From a bacterium (GTDB lineage: Bacteria; JAMOTN01), in NCBI GenBank assembly GCA_027062325.1, contig JAMOTN010000066.1, positions 1 through 22,701 on the forward strand: 22,701 nt of DNA, read 5' to 3'. Numbering within the stretch: the first letter of the stretch is position 1; each line of letters starts with the position of its first letter. The notes below the pieces were generated by a model. It had not been told where the DNA came from and did not search any database. It saw only the letters and a program-made list of their open reading frames with translations. Of this stretch, positions 15,465-22,701 are shown one piece after another. The translations under genes were made by a program, and so were the position numbers.

Positions 15465-16463
15465 CTACACAAGCCCATCGAAAAATGCATCGATGAACTC
15501 ATCTGGAGAAAACTCATAAAGATCTTCCACCTTTTCTCCAACTCCTATGAACTTAACAGGAAGCCCCAGCTTTTTGTAAATTGAGAAGACAAAGCCAGCC
15601 TTAGCAGAGCTGTCAAGTTTCGTAACAATCACTCCCGTTGTTCCAACCTCTCTTGAAAACTTCTCCGCTTGAACTACTGCATTCTGACCGTTATTTGCAT
15701 CCAAAACAAGCAGTATCTCACGTGGCTCATCAAGTACTTTCTTCCCTATAACACGCTTAACTTTCAAAAGTTCTTCCATAAGCTGCATCTTATTGTGTAA
15801 TCGCCCTGCCGTATCCACCAAAACCACATCTACTCCTCGTGCTACCGCCGCTTCCACTGCATCGTAAGCAACAGCTGCCGCATCTGATCCCTGCTGATGC
15901 TTCACTATGTCGACTCCTATTTTCTTAGCCCACCACTCAAGCTGCTCTATCGCCGCTGCTCTAAACGTATCTCCAGCTGCAAGCAAAACTTTTCTACCTT
16001 CATCTTTCAACCTTTTGGAAACTTTGGCTATAGTGGTGGTCTTACCAGATCCGTTCACACCTATAAACATGAAAACGCTTGGGCCGCTTCTTCTAAAATT
16101 TAGAGGTTCAAATACAAGGTAATTTTTCAAAACCTCTTTAACTTTTGAAAGTCTAACTACATCTCCTTCTTCTTCCTCCAATCTTTCCAAAATTTCTTCT
16201 GTAAGTTCTAAGCCAGCATCCGAAGAAAGCAGTATCTCTTCTAACGTTTCCAATGTAATCTTGGGATCTCTCTTAGACTTTTTCTTAAGCTTTGACTGCG
16301 ACTTTGTAATACTATCAGCAGAAGCTTTTGCAACTTCTTGAGCAGTAACCTCTGTCCCCTCATCAAGTTCCTCCAGCTCCTCCCCTGATACACTATCAAC
16401 AACCTCTTTTATAGCTTTCTTAGTCTTTTTTAAAGCTTTTTTCAAAAAATCAAACATTCCCAT
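15465..16463 (-). CDS. ftsY: Signal recognition particle receptor FtsY
   Basis: SRP receptor GTPase that docks ribosome-nascent-chain-SRP complexes at the inner membrane. It has 332 residues. A short basic N-terminus (FLKKALKKTKKAIKE) suits membrane binding. An acidic/charged A-domain is followed by the N domain (about 68-115) and the G domain: P-loop GVNGSGKTTT 135-144, DTFRAAA 165-171, DTAGR 217-221, TKLD 281-284, and GVGEKVEDL 307-315. Two conserved stretches differ from the usual form: VLDANNGQNA for VLDATTGQNA, and TKLDSSAKAG for TKLDGTAKGG. The start is ATG 16463 with AGGGG seven to eight bases upstream. It opens an eight-gene operon. The other seven genes have no known link to protein targeting. 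Confidence 0.97.
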   Translation of the reverse strand: MGMFDFLKKALKKTKKAIKEVVDSVSGEELEELDEGTEVTAQEVAKASADSITKSQSKLKKKSKRDPKITLETLEEILLSSDAGLELTEEILERLEEEEGDVVRLSKVKEVLKNYLVFEPLNFRRSGPSVFMFIGVNGSGKTTTIAKVSKRLKDEGRKVLLAAGDTFRAAAIEQLEWWAKKIGVDIVKHQQGSDAAAVAYDAVEAAVARGVDVVLVDTAGRLHNKMQLMEELLKVKRVIGKKVLDEPREILLVLDANNGQNAVVQAEKFSREVGTTGVIVTKLDSSAKAGFVFSIYKKLGLPVKFIGVGEKVEDLYEFSPDEFIDAFFDGLV

Positions 16464-16527
16464 AATATCACCCCTAATTAGCGTATTAATATAAAAGCCA
16501 ACACCAAATATAAACCCTTGTTACTTA

Positions 16528-16540
16528 ATTTTAGCATACA
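16528..16540 (-). promoter_or_regulatory. Possible extended -10 promoter of ftsY operon
   Basis: On the minus strand TGTATGCTAAAAT forms an extended -10 (TGC directly before TAAAAT) about 65 bases before the ftsY ATG. No convincing -35 is present at 16-18 bases. It lies in the 116-base gap after the sugar transferase, the only non-coding stretch ahead of the operon. Confidence 0.3.
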
Positions 16541-16579
16541 AAATCTGGAAAAATTTTTGCTAAACGTGAACTATAAAGC

Positions 16580-17743
16580 CTACCACGACTTCTCTTTACC
16601 CTTCAATATCCACCAAAAAGTCTTGATTGTGACAACAAAATCTAAAAGCAGCGAATAATTTTGAACATACGCCAAATCGTACAGCAACTTCTCCTCAGGA
16701 GTTGCATCATACCCTGCCATAAGCTGCGCCAAACCTGTTAATCCAGGCTTTACTACATGACGCAACTTATAGTGAACTAATTCACCTTCAAACCTTTCAA
16801 CAAACACAGGGCGCTCAGGACGAGGCCCAACAAAACTCATCTCCCCCCTCAAAATATTAATAAGCTGGGGCAACTCATCAACATGGTAACGTCTCAAATA
16901 ACGTCCAATCCACGTAACGCGCGGATCATCTTTCTCTGCAAACTTAGGACCTGTATACTTTTCAGCATCAGGTCTCATAGTTCTAAATTTTATAACATTG
17001 AATTTACGCCTGAACCTTCCAACTCGCTCCTGAGTAAAGAAAACAGATCCCCCCTCTAGCCAAACTAACAAAGCTGCAATTAGGGTGATAGGCAGACTCA
17101 ATATCAATACAATTAGCGCCATAAATTTGTCAAACAGAGATTTTAACATCTCCTCAGAGTGAGATAAACCTATTTTTAAAAGAAAGTAATTCTTTTCCAT
17201 ATATCTTATTGGTAACTTTGATGGCAAAATCTTCTCTAATCCACCAACAGCTAAAGCTGGAATAAGAACTTGACTCACTCCACCCTCCGCTAGCGAATAT
17301 ACCCTATCAACAAATTTTGCCGTATCTTTTAGCTCTTCTTCTTTCAATACCACAAAAGTCTTATCAGTTGCATAAAGCTTTGAAATATAGAGGTAAGTAA
17401 ACACTGTATCAAGTAAAATTGCCGACAATGTGAGATACCTTGAAAACAAAACCTTTAAAGCAAAAAAGTAATGCAACAATGCCGCTGCTGCCCACACAAC
17501 AAGAATATACCCAATACACACCAGAATCTTGGATATAGGATTGGAAAGCTTTGTCTCAAAGTAAGAAAAGTAAAAAAACTTAACTATAACAAGAAAAATT
17601 ACAACGAATTCTGTTAACTCTTTATCAAGCAAAAGTTTGTAGGAAGTCAATTTGGCAATTAACCAAACCAATATAAAGGAAAGAGTAAGTGAGAGTGTGT
17701 GGATAAATAAAGCTTTAAATTCATATCCAACTATCCTCTTCAT
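16580..17743 (-). CDS. Polyprenyl-phosphate sugar-1-phosphate transferase (WcaJ/WbaP type)
   Basis: Inner-membrane enzyme that starts surface polysaccharide synthesis by moving a sugar-1-phosphate from a UDP-sugar to undecaprenyl phosphate. It has 387 residues. Four hydrophobic segments occupy about residues 8-125, then comes a short soluble linker. A fifth membrane segment (205-228) leads into the bacterial sugar transferase domain. Domain motifs are KFNVIKFRTMRPDAEKY (247-263), DDPRVTWIGRYLRRYHVDELPQLINILRGEMSFVGPRPERP (272-312) and KPGLTGLAQ (332-340). The Asp-Glu pair at 289-290 is the expected catalytic site. The full CoA-binding-like domain of WcaJ is missing, so it is a shortened form. 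Its ribosome binding site is weak. It begins 75 bases after the tRNA-Leu and may be read from the tRNA promoter. Which sugar it uses cannot be told. Confidence 0.93.
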   Translation of the reverse strand: MKRIVGYEFKALFIHTLSLTLSFILVWLIAKLTSYKLLLDKELTEFVVIFLVIVKFFYFSYFETKLSNPISKILVCIGYILVVWAAAALLHYFFALKVLFSRYLTLSAILLDTVFTYLYISKLYATDKTFVVLKEEELKDTAKFVDRVYSLAEGGVSQVLIPALAVGGLEKILPSKLPIRYMEKNYFLLKIGLSHSEEMLKSLFDKFMALIVLILSLPITLIAALLVWLEGGSVFFTQERVGRFRRKFNVIKFRTMRPDAEKYTGPKFAEKDDPRVTWIGRYLRRYHVDELPQLINILRGEMSFVGPRPERPVFVERFEGELVHYKLRHVVKPGLTGLAQLMAGYDATPEEKLLYDLAYVQNYSLLLDFVVTIKTFWWILKGKEKSW

Positions 17744-17817
17744 ACCAACCAGCTATCCTAACCTTAGTAAAAAATCTGGCATTTAGCTAAACAAAAAAAT
17801 CAGCCCAAAATAAAAAG

Positions 17818-17901
17818 TGCTGGGGGCGGGAGTTGAACCCGCACGGGCGAAAGCCCACTGGATCCTTAGTCCAGCGCGTCTGCCAATTCCGCCACCCCAG
17901 C
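17818..17901 (-). tRNA. trnL: tRNA-Leu, anticodon AAG
   Basis: An 84-base class II tRNA. Acceptor stem GCTGGGG pairs with CCCCAGC, with discriminator A. The D-arm GCGGAATTGGCAGACGC is typical of tRNA-Leu. Anticodon stem CTGGA/TCCAG closes the seven-base loop CTAAGGA, which places AAG at positions 34-36 with G37. The long variable arm is GGGC-GAAA-GCCC, and the T-arm is GCGGG/CCCGC around TTCAACT. CCA is not encoded. A34 in a bacterial leucine tRNA is uncommon, since GAG or TAG would be usual. Confidence 0.95.
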
Positions 17902-17955
17902 ATTAAACTCCTCTTACCTAAGACTCCTATCTCTCTCCTACACCTTGGTATTTTA

Positions 17956-17984
17956 ATTTTATAAAACCTCCTGCCCTGTGTCAA
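17956..17984 (-). promoter_or_regulatory. Promoter of tRNA-Leu
   Basis: On the minus strand, a perfect TTGACA (17984-17979), a 17-base spacer and TAAAAT (17961-17956) form a near-consensus housekeeping promoter. It lies about 25 bases after the hydE stop. The predicted start near 17949 gives a leader of about 48 bases before the mature tRNA. Confidence 0.75.
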
Positions 17985-18008
17985 CTCAACGTATTAACAC
18001 ATTCTCAC

Positions 18009-19064
18009 CTACTCAGCAGCCGCATTCAACCATTGATCAACATTATCAGGTTTGAACATATCCATTCTCTCAGTCGAAACCTTCAAATCAAATTCTTCTG
18101 CTACTTTACTAAACACTTCTAAGGTTATACTCTTTTTATCCGGATATATGTAATACTTTCCACCATGCTCTGAGGACGTAAAGTTTTGCATAGCAACATT
18201 TGCACCACAACGCACCAACTCAACCAAAGCATCAAAACCATACCGCGTATAAACAGCAGTAGTAGCAGGAATCCCAGCCCAGGGAACTGCTAAACGTGAC
18301 AGTATCAACAACTTCATACACATCTCCAACATCCAATCCCAATCAGGTTCGTAATCCCCAAGAGGTGTTCCAGCAGCTGGTAAAAATGGTCCATGAGCTA
18401 TCATTTCAAATTTGTGTTCTGCTATCCAAAGAATTCCCCTAGCAAAGTCTTTCATATCTTGCCCAGGCAATCCGATTAGAAAACCGGTACCAGTCTGATA
18501 ACCCAGCTTCTTCAAAATGAGTAGCGCCTCTTTTCTCGAAGGAACCCCTTCAAACTCTGGATGATAATGCTTGAATAACTCATCATCAAAAGTCTCAAAT
18601 TTCAAAAGATAACGATCTGCTCCTGCTACCTTCCAAGCCTTGTAAGTATCTTCTGTCTGCTCTCCCAACGATAAGGTTATAGCTATATCTGGACGTCTTT
18701 TTCGAATTTCTCTTAATATATTAGCAACCCTATCACACGTAAGCCACGAATCTTCAGCTGCCTGAATAACTGCCGTACTATATGGAGACCTTACAACTAC
18801 TTCAATAATCTTATCTTCAGAAAATCGGAATCTTTCCAAGCTTTTGTTATCCCTTCTCATTCCACAGTAGTAACAGTTTCTACGACACACATTGCTGATT
18901 TCCAAAAGAGCTCGTATAGCTATCTTGCCATTCCAAACTTTCTTCATAAATTCAAAAGCCTTTTTTCTTAATCTCTTCCATTCTCCAGAACTTATTGGTA
19001 AACTCAAAAGAGAAGCAAGTTCATTCACATCTGTTGGAACAGTCTCATCAAAAAAAAGTCTCAC
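18009..19064 (-). CDS. hydE: [FeFe]-hydrogenase H-cluster maturase HydE (radical SAM)
   Basis: Radical SAM enzyme that, with HydF and HydG, builds the H-cluster of [FeFe]-hydrogenase. It has 351 residues. The SAM cluster motif CX3CX2C (CRRNCYYC) is at residues 60-67 and is followed by GMRRDNKSLERFR, as in HydE. Other HydE-like stretches are ITLSLGEQTEDTYKAWKVAGADRYLL, GYQTGTGFLIGLPGQ, GPFLPAAGTPLG, IPATTA and RCGANVAMQNFT. The YLLRHET segment known from Thermotoga HydE is YLLKFET here. The optional second cluster cysteines near the C-terminus are absent. I start at GTG 19064, since GAGGTGG lies five bases before it; a GTG at 19073 is in frame but too close. PylB-type relatives are the main alternative, but hydA and hydB nearby favour HydE. 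Confidence 0.85.
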   Translation of the reverse strand: MRLFFDETVPTDVNELASLLSLPISSGEWKRLRKKAFEFMKKVWNGKIAIRALLEISNVCRRNCYYCGMRRDNKSLERFRFSEDKIIEVVVRSPYSTAVIQAAEDSWLTCDRVANILREIRKRRPDIAITLSLGEQTEDTYKAWKVAGADRYLLKFETFDDELFKHYHPEFEGVPSRKEALLILKKLGYQTGTGFLIGLPGQDMKDFARGILWIAEHKFEMIAHGPFLPAAGTPLGDYEPDWDWMLEMCMKLLILSRLAVPWAGIPATTAVYTRYGFDALVELVRCGANVAMQNFTSSEHGGKYYIYPDKKSITLEVFSKVAEEFDLKVSTERMDMFKPDNVDQWLNAAAE

Positions 19065-19115
19065 TTTTACCACCTCTACAAAATTGGGTTATCTAAAAAG
19101 TGAGCAATTATAATT

Positions 19116-19145
19116 ATTTTATCAATCTTAACTAAATTTTCTCAA
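19116..19145 (-). promoter_or_regulatory. Candidate promoter of hydE
   Basis: On the minus strand TTGAGA (19145-19140), 18 bases, TAAAAT (19121-19116). Predicted start near 19109, about 45 bases before the GTG at 19064. The hexamers and spacer are the same as in the candidate pilin-operon promoter at 5435-5464. Confidence 0.5.
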
Positions 19146-19225
19146 ACAAACATAAATCACTTTTCAATTAGAAATTGGAAGATAGAGAAACAAAGCTTTT
19201 ATATATTAATCAGGAGTTGAGTGGC

Positions 19226-20047
19226 ATGTCTATAAAAGAACCCATAAATTCTCTAGAATTGAAACTAGCAAACATACACATAGATAACCTAGAAATTCCA
19301 TCTTTTCAAAGAAAAGTCTCAAATTACCTTGTAAAAATTATTAAAAACTCTATTGAAAACTTAGGCTTCATAGTTCCTATAATAGTCACCGAAGACAACG
19401 GTAAATTTACTGTTATTGATGGGCAACACAGAGTCCTCGCTATAAAAAAGTATTTCTCAGATGTAAAAAAAATCCCTGCAATCATAGTTCCAAAATCTCT
19501 AAAATACAAGCTCCACTACTTAAACACACACATAAAACCCAATCTAAAAATTGCCGCATTACAACAGTTGAAAATATATTTGTATTTTGCAAAATCTTTG
19601 CCAGAGAGAGAGGAGATAAATCTTGCTAGCACTATAAATCCAGCTCTTGTAACACTTGGCATGGCATTAAAAATCGAAGATTCATTAAAAGCAAGCTTAA
19701 TTTTTCCTTCTCTAAAGAAACTTGACCTGCTGCTTCCCATCTCTATAAAAGAGGCTAATCAGTTGCGACAAAAAAACGCAAAGCTGGTTGTAGAAACCTA
19801 CAAGAAAGTTTGGAACAGCATTGAAAACAAATCAATAATCTTAACAAACGCAGACTACGCAGCAAAGAGCAAAAAAACTTTCGATAAACCCGCTGACATT
19901 TTTAAAACCGTTAAAAAAATCTTTCTCTCAAGTGCAACCTCAGTGGTAGAGAAGTTGAAGGAACAAAACCTGCCCAGCTTAAACGAGGGCTTTCTGTTGC
20001 GTTTTAAACTTTGGTCTCAAGAAGCCATTAGACGCTCTCAACTCTAA
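19226..20047 (+). CDS. ParB-like N-terminal (ParB/sulfiredoxin fold) domain protein
   Basis: A 273-residue protein. The first third matches the ParB/Srx nuclease-like fold: a leading strand with IPSFQRK, a helix KIIKNSIENLGFIVPIIV, then GKFTVIDGQHRVLAIKKY. Here DGQHR stands at the place of GERRWRA or GxHR in ParB-type proteins, which bind nucleotide (CTP in true ParB). The rest is helical and Lys-rich without a recognised helix-turn-helix, so it is not a classic chromosome-partition ParB. ATG 19226 has AGGAG nine bases upstream. An in-frame TTG at 19175 would add 17 residues but has no binding site. It is the only plus-strand gene in this part, set between hydE and hydA in opposite orientation, which suggests an insertion. 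Function unknown. Confidence 0.75.
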   Translation: MSIKEPINSLELKLANIHIDNLEIPSFQRKVSNYLVKIIKNSIENLGFIVPIIVTEDNGKFTVIDGQHRVLAIKKYFSDVKKIPAIIVPKSLKYKLHYLNTHIKPNLKIAALQQLKIYLYFAKSLPEREEINLASTINPALVTLGMALKIEDSLKASLIFPSLKKLDLLLPISIKEANQLRQKNAKLVVETYKKVWNSIENKSIILTNADYAAKSKKTFDKPADIFKTVKKIFLSSATSVVEKLKEQNLPSLNEGFLLRFKLWSQEAIRRSQL

Positions 20048-20095
20048 AACATTTCAATCACATAATTTCTATAACTACCTTACAACAAATTAACA

Positions 20096-20130
20096 AAAAG
20101 CGGCTGCCTGCTAACTCGCAAGCAGCCGCT
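20096..20130 (-). terminator. Rho-independent terminator of the hydBA operon
   Basis: On the minus strand AGCGGCTGC (20130-20122) pairs with GCAGCCGCT (20107-20099) and is followed by TTTTTG. It lies 20 bases after the hydA stop. The plus-strand side has no T-run, so it serves hydA rather than the convergent ParB-like gene. Confidence 0.85.
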
Positions 20131-20149
20131 AAATAAAACTTAATTTCTA

Positions 20150-21910
20150 TCAGCTATCCGTTTCCATTCTATACTTAGGTTTAACGCTATAATGAGTATG
20201 CAATAGCTTATGAGCTTTCTCTGAATAAGGTTTTCCTAAAAATTCATCATACAACTTCTTAACTTGTGAATTTTCATGCGATTTCTTCTTAGCAGCCATC
20301 TGATCTTCTTTGTAAATTGCCTCTGCTCTTTTCTTCCTAATCTCTTCATTAGTAGGAATTGGCTGTCCACCACCACCTAAACATCCGCCCGGACAAGCCA
20401 TGACTTCCAAGAACACAATATCCTCTACTTCAGGATCCTTATTCTTTATTCTATTTAACAACTCATCTGCTGCTCCCAGCGTATTAGCTACTGCCACTTT
20501 AACCTTTTTACCTTCCAACTCTATTTCTGCTACCCTTATACCTTCAAATCCTCTCACATCTTTAAACTCAACATCAGTCAATTTCTTACCCGTTAAAAAT
20601 TCATAAGCACTTCTCAAAGCTGCCTCCATAACTCCACCTGTCACACCAAATATTGCAGCTGCTCCAGTGGACTCAGCTAATGGCGAATCAAATTCATCTT
20701 CTGGTAAAGACATCATGTCTATATTTGCCTGCTTAATCATTCTTGCAACTTCACGTGTAGTAAGAACATAATCTACATTCTTCAAACCATTGGTTCTAAG
20801 TTCTGGCCTTTCAATTTCCATTTTCTTTGCAGTACACGGCATAATACTCACTACAACAATTTTTTCCGGATCTATACCCATCTTTTCCGCAAAATAAGTT
20901 TTACTTATAACTCCAACCATCTGTTGAGGACTCATCGCAGTTGAGAAGTTATCTATCATATCTGGATGATACTCCTCTACAAATCTAACCCATGCAGGAC
21001 AACAAGATGTAAATACTGGGAATGGTCCATTTCCATCTTTTATTCTTTTTACCACTTCACTGGCTTCCTCCATTATCGTTAAATCCGCTCCAAACTGTGT
21101 GTCAAATACGTAATCAAATCCAAGCATTTTCAAAGCTCTCACCATTTTCCCCGTCACAATTTCTCCCGGCTGAAAGCCAAATTCCTCTCCTATGGCAACT
21201 CTGACAGCCGGTGCTGTCTGCACTATTACCACCTTTTCAGGATCATCCAAAACCCTCCAAACTTCCTCCGTTACATCTTTTTCGTATATCGCTCCAACGG
21301 GACAAGCTATTATACATTGACCACATCCAACACACGGTGAATCTGCTAATTTCAGTTCAAATGGAGGAGCTACCTTTGTACTACTACCTCTTCCAGATTT
21401 ACCAAGTGTAAATACCTTCTGCATAACACTACATACTGCTTCACAACGACCACATAGTATACACTTACTAGGATCCCTTACTATGGCATCCGAAGTATTA
21501 TCTCTCTCTTTTTCTCTAACCTGAACAGGAAAGGGCAATTCTTGATCTAAATTATACAGATTACACAACCTTAACAAATCACAATTTTGATTTCTAACAC
21601 AAGAAGTACAACTTTGACTGTGGGCACCTAATAAAAGAGACAAAACAAATCTTCTTATTTCTCTAATACGCGGCGTATTTGTCCTAACTATCATTCCCTC
21701 TCTAACAGGAGTTGAACAAGATGGAACAGGATCTTTCATTCCTTCAACTTCCACAACACATATTCTACAAGCACCTATCTTTTCCTTTATCTCTGGATGA
21801 TAACAAAAAATAGGAATGTTGATTCCCACTTTTTTAGCCGCTTCATAAATTGTAGAACCTTCAGGCACTTCCACTTTTATCCCATCTATGGTAAGAGTAA
21901 CCATACTCAT
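20150..21910 (-). CDS. hydA: [FeFe]-hydrogenase catalytic subunit HydA
   Basis: Catalytic subunit of a multimeric cytoplasmic [FeFe]-hydrogenase that makes or uses H2, 586 residues. Domains in order: an N-terminal [2Fe-2S] ferredoxin domain with Cys36, 48, 51, 65; a His-Cys3 [4Fe-4S] site with His97, Cys101, 104, 110; and two [4Fe-4S] clusters with Cys150, 153, 156, 160 and Cys193, 196, 199, 203. The H-cluster domain follows with all three signatures: TSCCPAW 301-307, MPCTAKKME 357-365 and EVMACPGGC 502-510. A small C-terminal helical tail (HydA SSU-like region) follows. The [2Fe-2S] thioredoxin-like C-terminal domain of the longer Thermotoga maritima enzyme is not present. GGGGGTGG precedes ATG 21910, and the hydB stop directly abuts the start. 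With HydB it probably forms an NADH-linked, perhaps electron-bifurcating, complex. Confidence 0.97.
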   Translation of the reverse strand: MSMVTLTIDGIKVEVPEGSTIYEAAKKVGINIPIFCYHPEIKEKIGACRICVVEVEGMKDPVPSCSTPVREGMIVRTNTPRIREIRRFVLSLLLGAHSQSCTSCVRNQNCDLLRLCNLYNLDQELPFPVQVREKERDNTSDAIVRDPSKCILCGRCEAVCSVMQKVFTLGKSGRGSSTKVAPPFELKLADSPCVGCGQCIIACPVGAIYEKDVTEEVWRVLDDPEKVVIVQTAPAVRVAIGEEFGFQPGEIVTGKMVRALKMLGFDYVFDTQFGADLTIMEEASEVVKRIKDGNGPFPVFTSCCPAWVRFVEEYHPDMIDNFSTAMSPQQMVGVISKTYFAEKMGIDPEKIVVVSIMPCTAKKMEIERPELRTNGLKNVDYVLTTREVARMIKQANIDMMSLPEDEFDSPLAESTGAAAIFGVTGGVMEAALRSAYEFLTGKKLTDVEFKDVRGFEGIRVAEIELEGKKVKVAVANTLGAADELLNRIKNKDPEVEDIVFLEVMACPGGCLGGGGQPIPTNEEIRKKRAEAIYKEDQMAAKKKSHENSQVKKLYDEFLGKPYSEKAHKLLHTHYSVKPKYRMETDS

Positions 21911-22701
21911 TTATTCCACCCCCTTAATCTTAATAGCACCAAAGCGACAATTCCGCATACAACATCCACAACTTATACACTTTTCTTCATCAATCTTGAA
22001 TACATTTCCCTCTTTAGAAATTGCACCAACCGGGCATATTCTTGCACACAAAGAGCAACCACGACAAAGATCTGGGTCGATATAGTAAACAACAAGTGCC
22101 TTACAAACTCCTGCTGGGCAAACTTTATCTTTAATATGAGCTTCATATTCATCTCTAAAATAACGCAATGTTGATAAAACAGGAGAAGGGGCAGTTTTAC
22201 CCAAACCACACAGTGAAGCCTGGGCTACATTTCTTCCCAACCACTCTAATGTATCTAAATCCTTTTCTGTAGCCTTCCCCTCAGTAATTTTTTCCAAAAT
22301 TTCCAACATCCTCTTAGTTCCTTCTCTGCAAGGCACACACTTTCCACAAGATTCAGCTTGAGTAAACGTTAAGAAATATCTTGCCACATCTACCATACAG
22401 GTTGACTCATCCATCACCACCATTCCACCTGATCCCATTATTGCCCCTGCAGAAGTTAAAGATTCATAATCTACAGGAGTATCTACCAAATGATACGGTA
22501 TGCAACCTCCACTTGGCCCACCTATCTGAACTGCTTTGAATTTGGCATCATTGGCTATACCGCCACCAACTTCAAAGATAACTTCCCGTAAAGTAATTCC
22601 CATGGGAACCTCTATTAATCCGGTCCGCCTTATCTTACCAGCTAAAGCAAAAACCTTAGTTCCTTTACTCTTTTCTGTACCAAATTGGGCATACCAATCT
22701 C
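21911..22701 (-). CDS. hydB: NADH-dependent [FeFe]-hydrogenase subunit HydB (NuoF-like), 5' end missing
   Basis: C-terminal 263 codons of a NuoF-like flavoprotein subunit that passes electrons between NAD(H) and HydA. The frame stays open to the right edge, so an internal ATG at 22603 (in [11 protein letters not shown]) is not the start. Upstream codons read [21 protein letters not shown], typical NuoF sequence. Visible parts are GGPSGGCIP, the N3-type [4Fe-4S] site (SCGKCVPC and a distal Cys in SLCGLGKTA), and two C-terminal ferredoxin clusters ([12 protein letters not shown] and [11 protein letters not shown]). The C-terminal ferredoxin domain distinguishes HydB-type subunits from plain NuoF. 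The FMN/NADH-binding region lies outside the window. hydC would be expected further upstream. The stop abuts the hydA start, so the two are translated together. Confidence 0.95.
   Translation of the reverse strand, partial: DWYAQFGTEKSKGTKVFALAGKIRRTGLIEVPMGITLREVIFEVGGGIANDAKFKAVQIGGPSGGCIPYHLVDTPVDYESLTSAGAIMGSGGMVVMDESTCMVDVARYFLTFTQAESCGKCVPCREGTKRMLEILEKITEGKATEKDLDTLEWLGRNVAQASLCGLGKTAPSPVLSTLRYFRDEYEAHIKDKVCPAGVCKALVVYYIDPDLCRGCSLCARICPVGAISKEGNVFKIDEEKCISCGCCMRNCRFGAIKIKGVE

Noticed and set aside
13558-16579. Possible cobalamin riboswitch for the operon holding cobO
   Set aside because: cobO is the fifth gene in a tight operon. The gap before ftsY is 116 bases, too short for the full fold, and no B12-box-like sequence was seen.
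17780-17817. Terminator directly after the tRNA-Leu
   Set aside because: There are T-runs on the minus strand, but only a weak four-pair stem (CAGC/GCTG). Read-through into the sugar transferase is equally likely.
17787-17984. Open reading frame of 65 codons over the tRNA region
   Set aside because: It runs through the tRNA-Leu gene and its promoter, has no ribosome binding site and no protein features.
19106-19115. Palindrome AATTATAATT between hydE and the ParB-like gene, giving TATAAT on both strands
   Set aside because: Neither strand has a fitting -35 at 16-18 bases. For hydE, a better -35/-10 pair lies directly upstream. AT-rich palindromes are common in this DNA.

Overview
The window is AT-rich, densely packed bacterial DNA with almost no gap over 160 bases. 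The gene content suggests an anaerobic, probably thermophilic, diderm bacterium. Evidence is an NAD(P)H-linked [FeFe]-hydrogenase (HydA plus the C-terminal part of HydB) with its radical-SAM maturase HydE, lipoproteins with lipoboxes, a beta-barrel-like protein ending in an aromatic residue, type IV pilin-like proteins, and a sigma-54 activator. I cannot name the phylum with confidence. The hydrogenase recalls Thermotogota-type enzymes, but the sigma-54 activator argues against ordinary Thermotogales. Shine-Dalgarno sites are unusually strong (runs of G such as GGGGGG, GAGGTGGTG) and were used to correct many starts.

Layout, left to right. Minus strand 1-5379: a pilin-led gene string read right to left: PilV-like, PilX-like and PilW-like proteins, a dGTPase-like HD hydrolase, an unknown lipoprotein, and an unknown cysteine-rich exported protein cut by the left edge. 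Plus strand 5378-8983: a divergent operon of a beta-barrel-like outer membrane protein, an exported beta-helix protein and an M17 leucyl aminopeptidase, ending at a strong terminator (8991-9041). The two divergent operons begin at start codons that overlap by two bases.

Minus strand 9015-16463: an eight-gene operon of ftsY, a HEAT-repeat protein, a beta-propeller lipoprotein, an exported TPR protein, a cobalamin adenosyltransferase, a sigma-54 activator with a degenerate receiver, a TPR-like protein and a small AtpZ-like membrane protein. A sequence matching the -24/-12 consensus lies inside the HEAT gene, upstream of the lipoprotein, so a feedback loop by the activator is conceivable. Minus strand 16580-17984: a membrane sugar-phosphate transferase, preceded by a tRNA-Leu with anticodon AAG (unusual A34) and a near-consensus promoter.

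Right end: hydE (minus), a ParB-fold orphan (plus), then hydA and a 5'-truncated hydB (minus) with a strong terminator after hydA. HydA has every cysteine needed for its iron-sulfur clusters and the H-cluster. hydC, and possibly hydF and hydG, must lie elsewhere. The most unusual points are the A34 leucine tRNA, the overlapping divergent starts, the pseudo-receiver activator with an intragenic sigma-54-like site, and the cysteine-rich exported protein.
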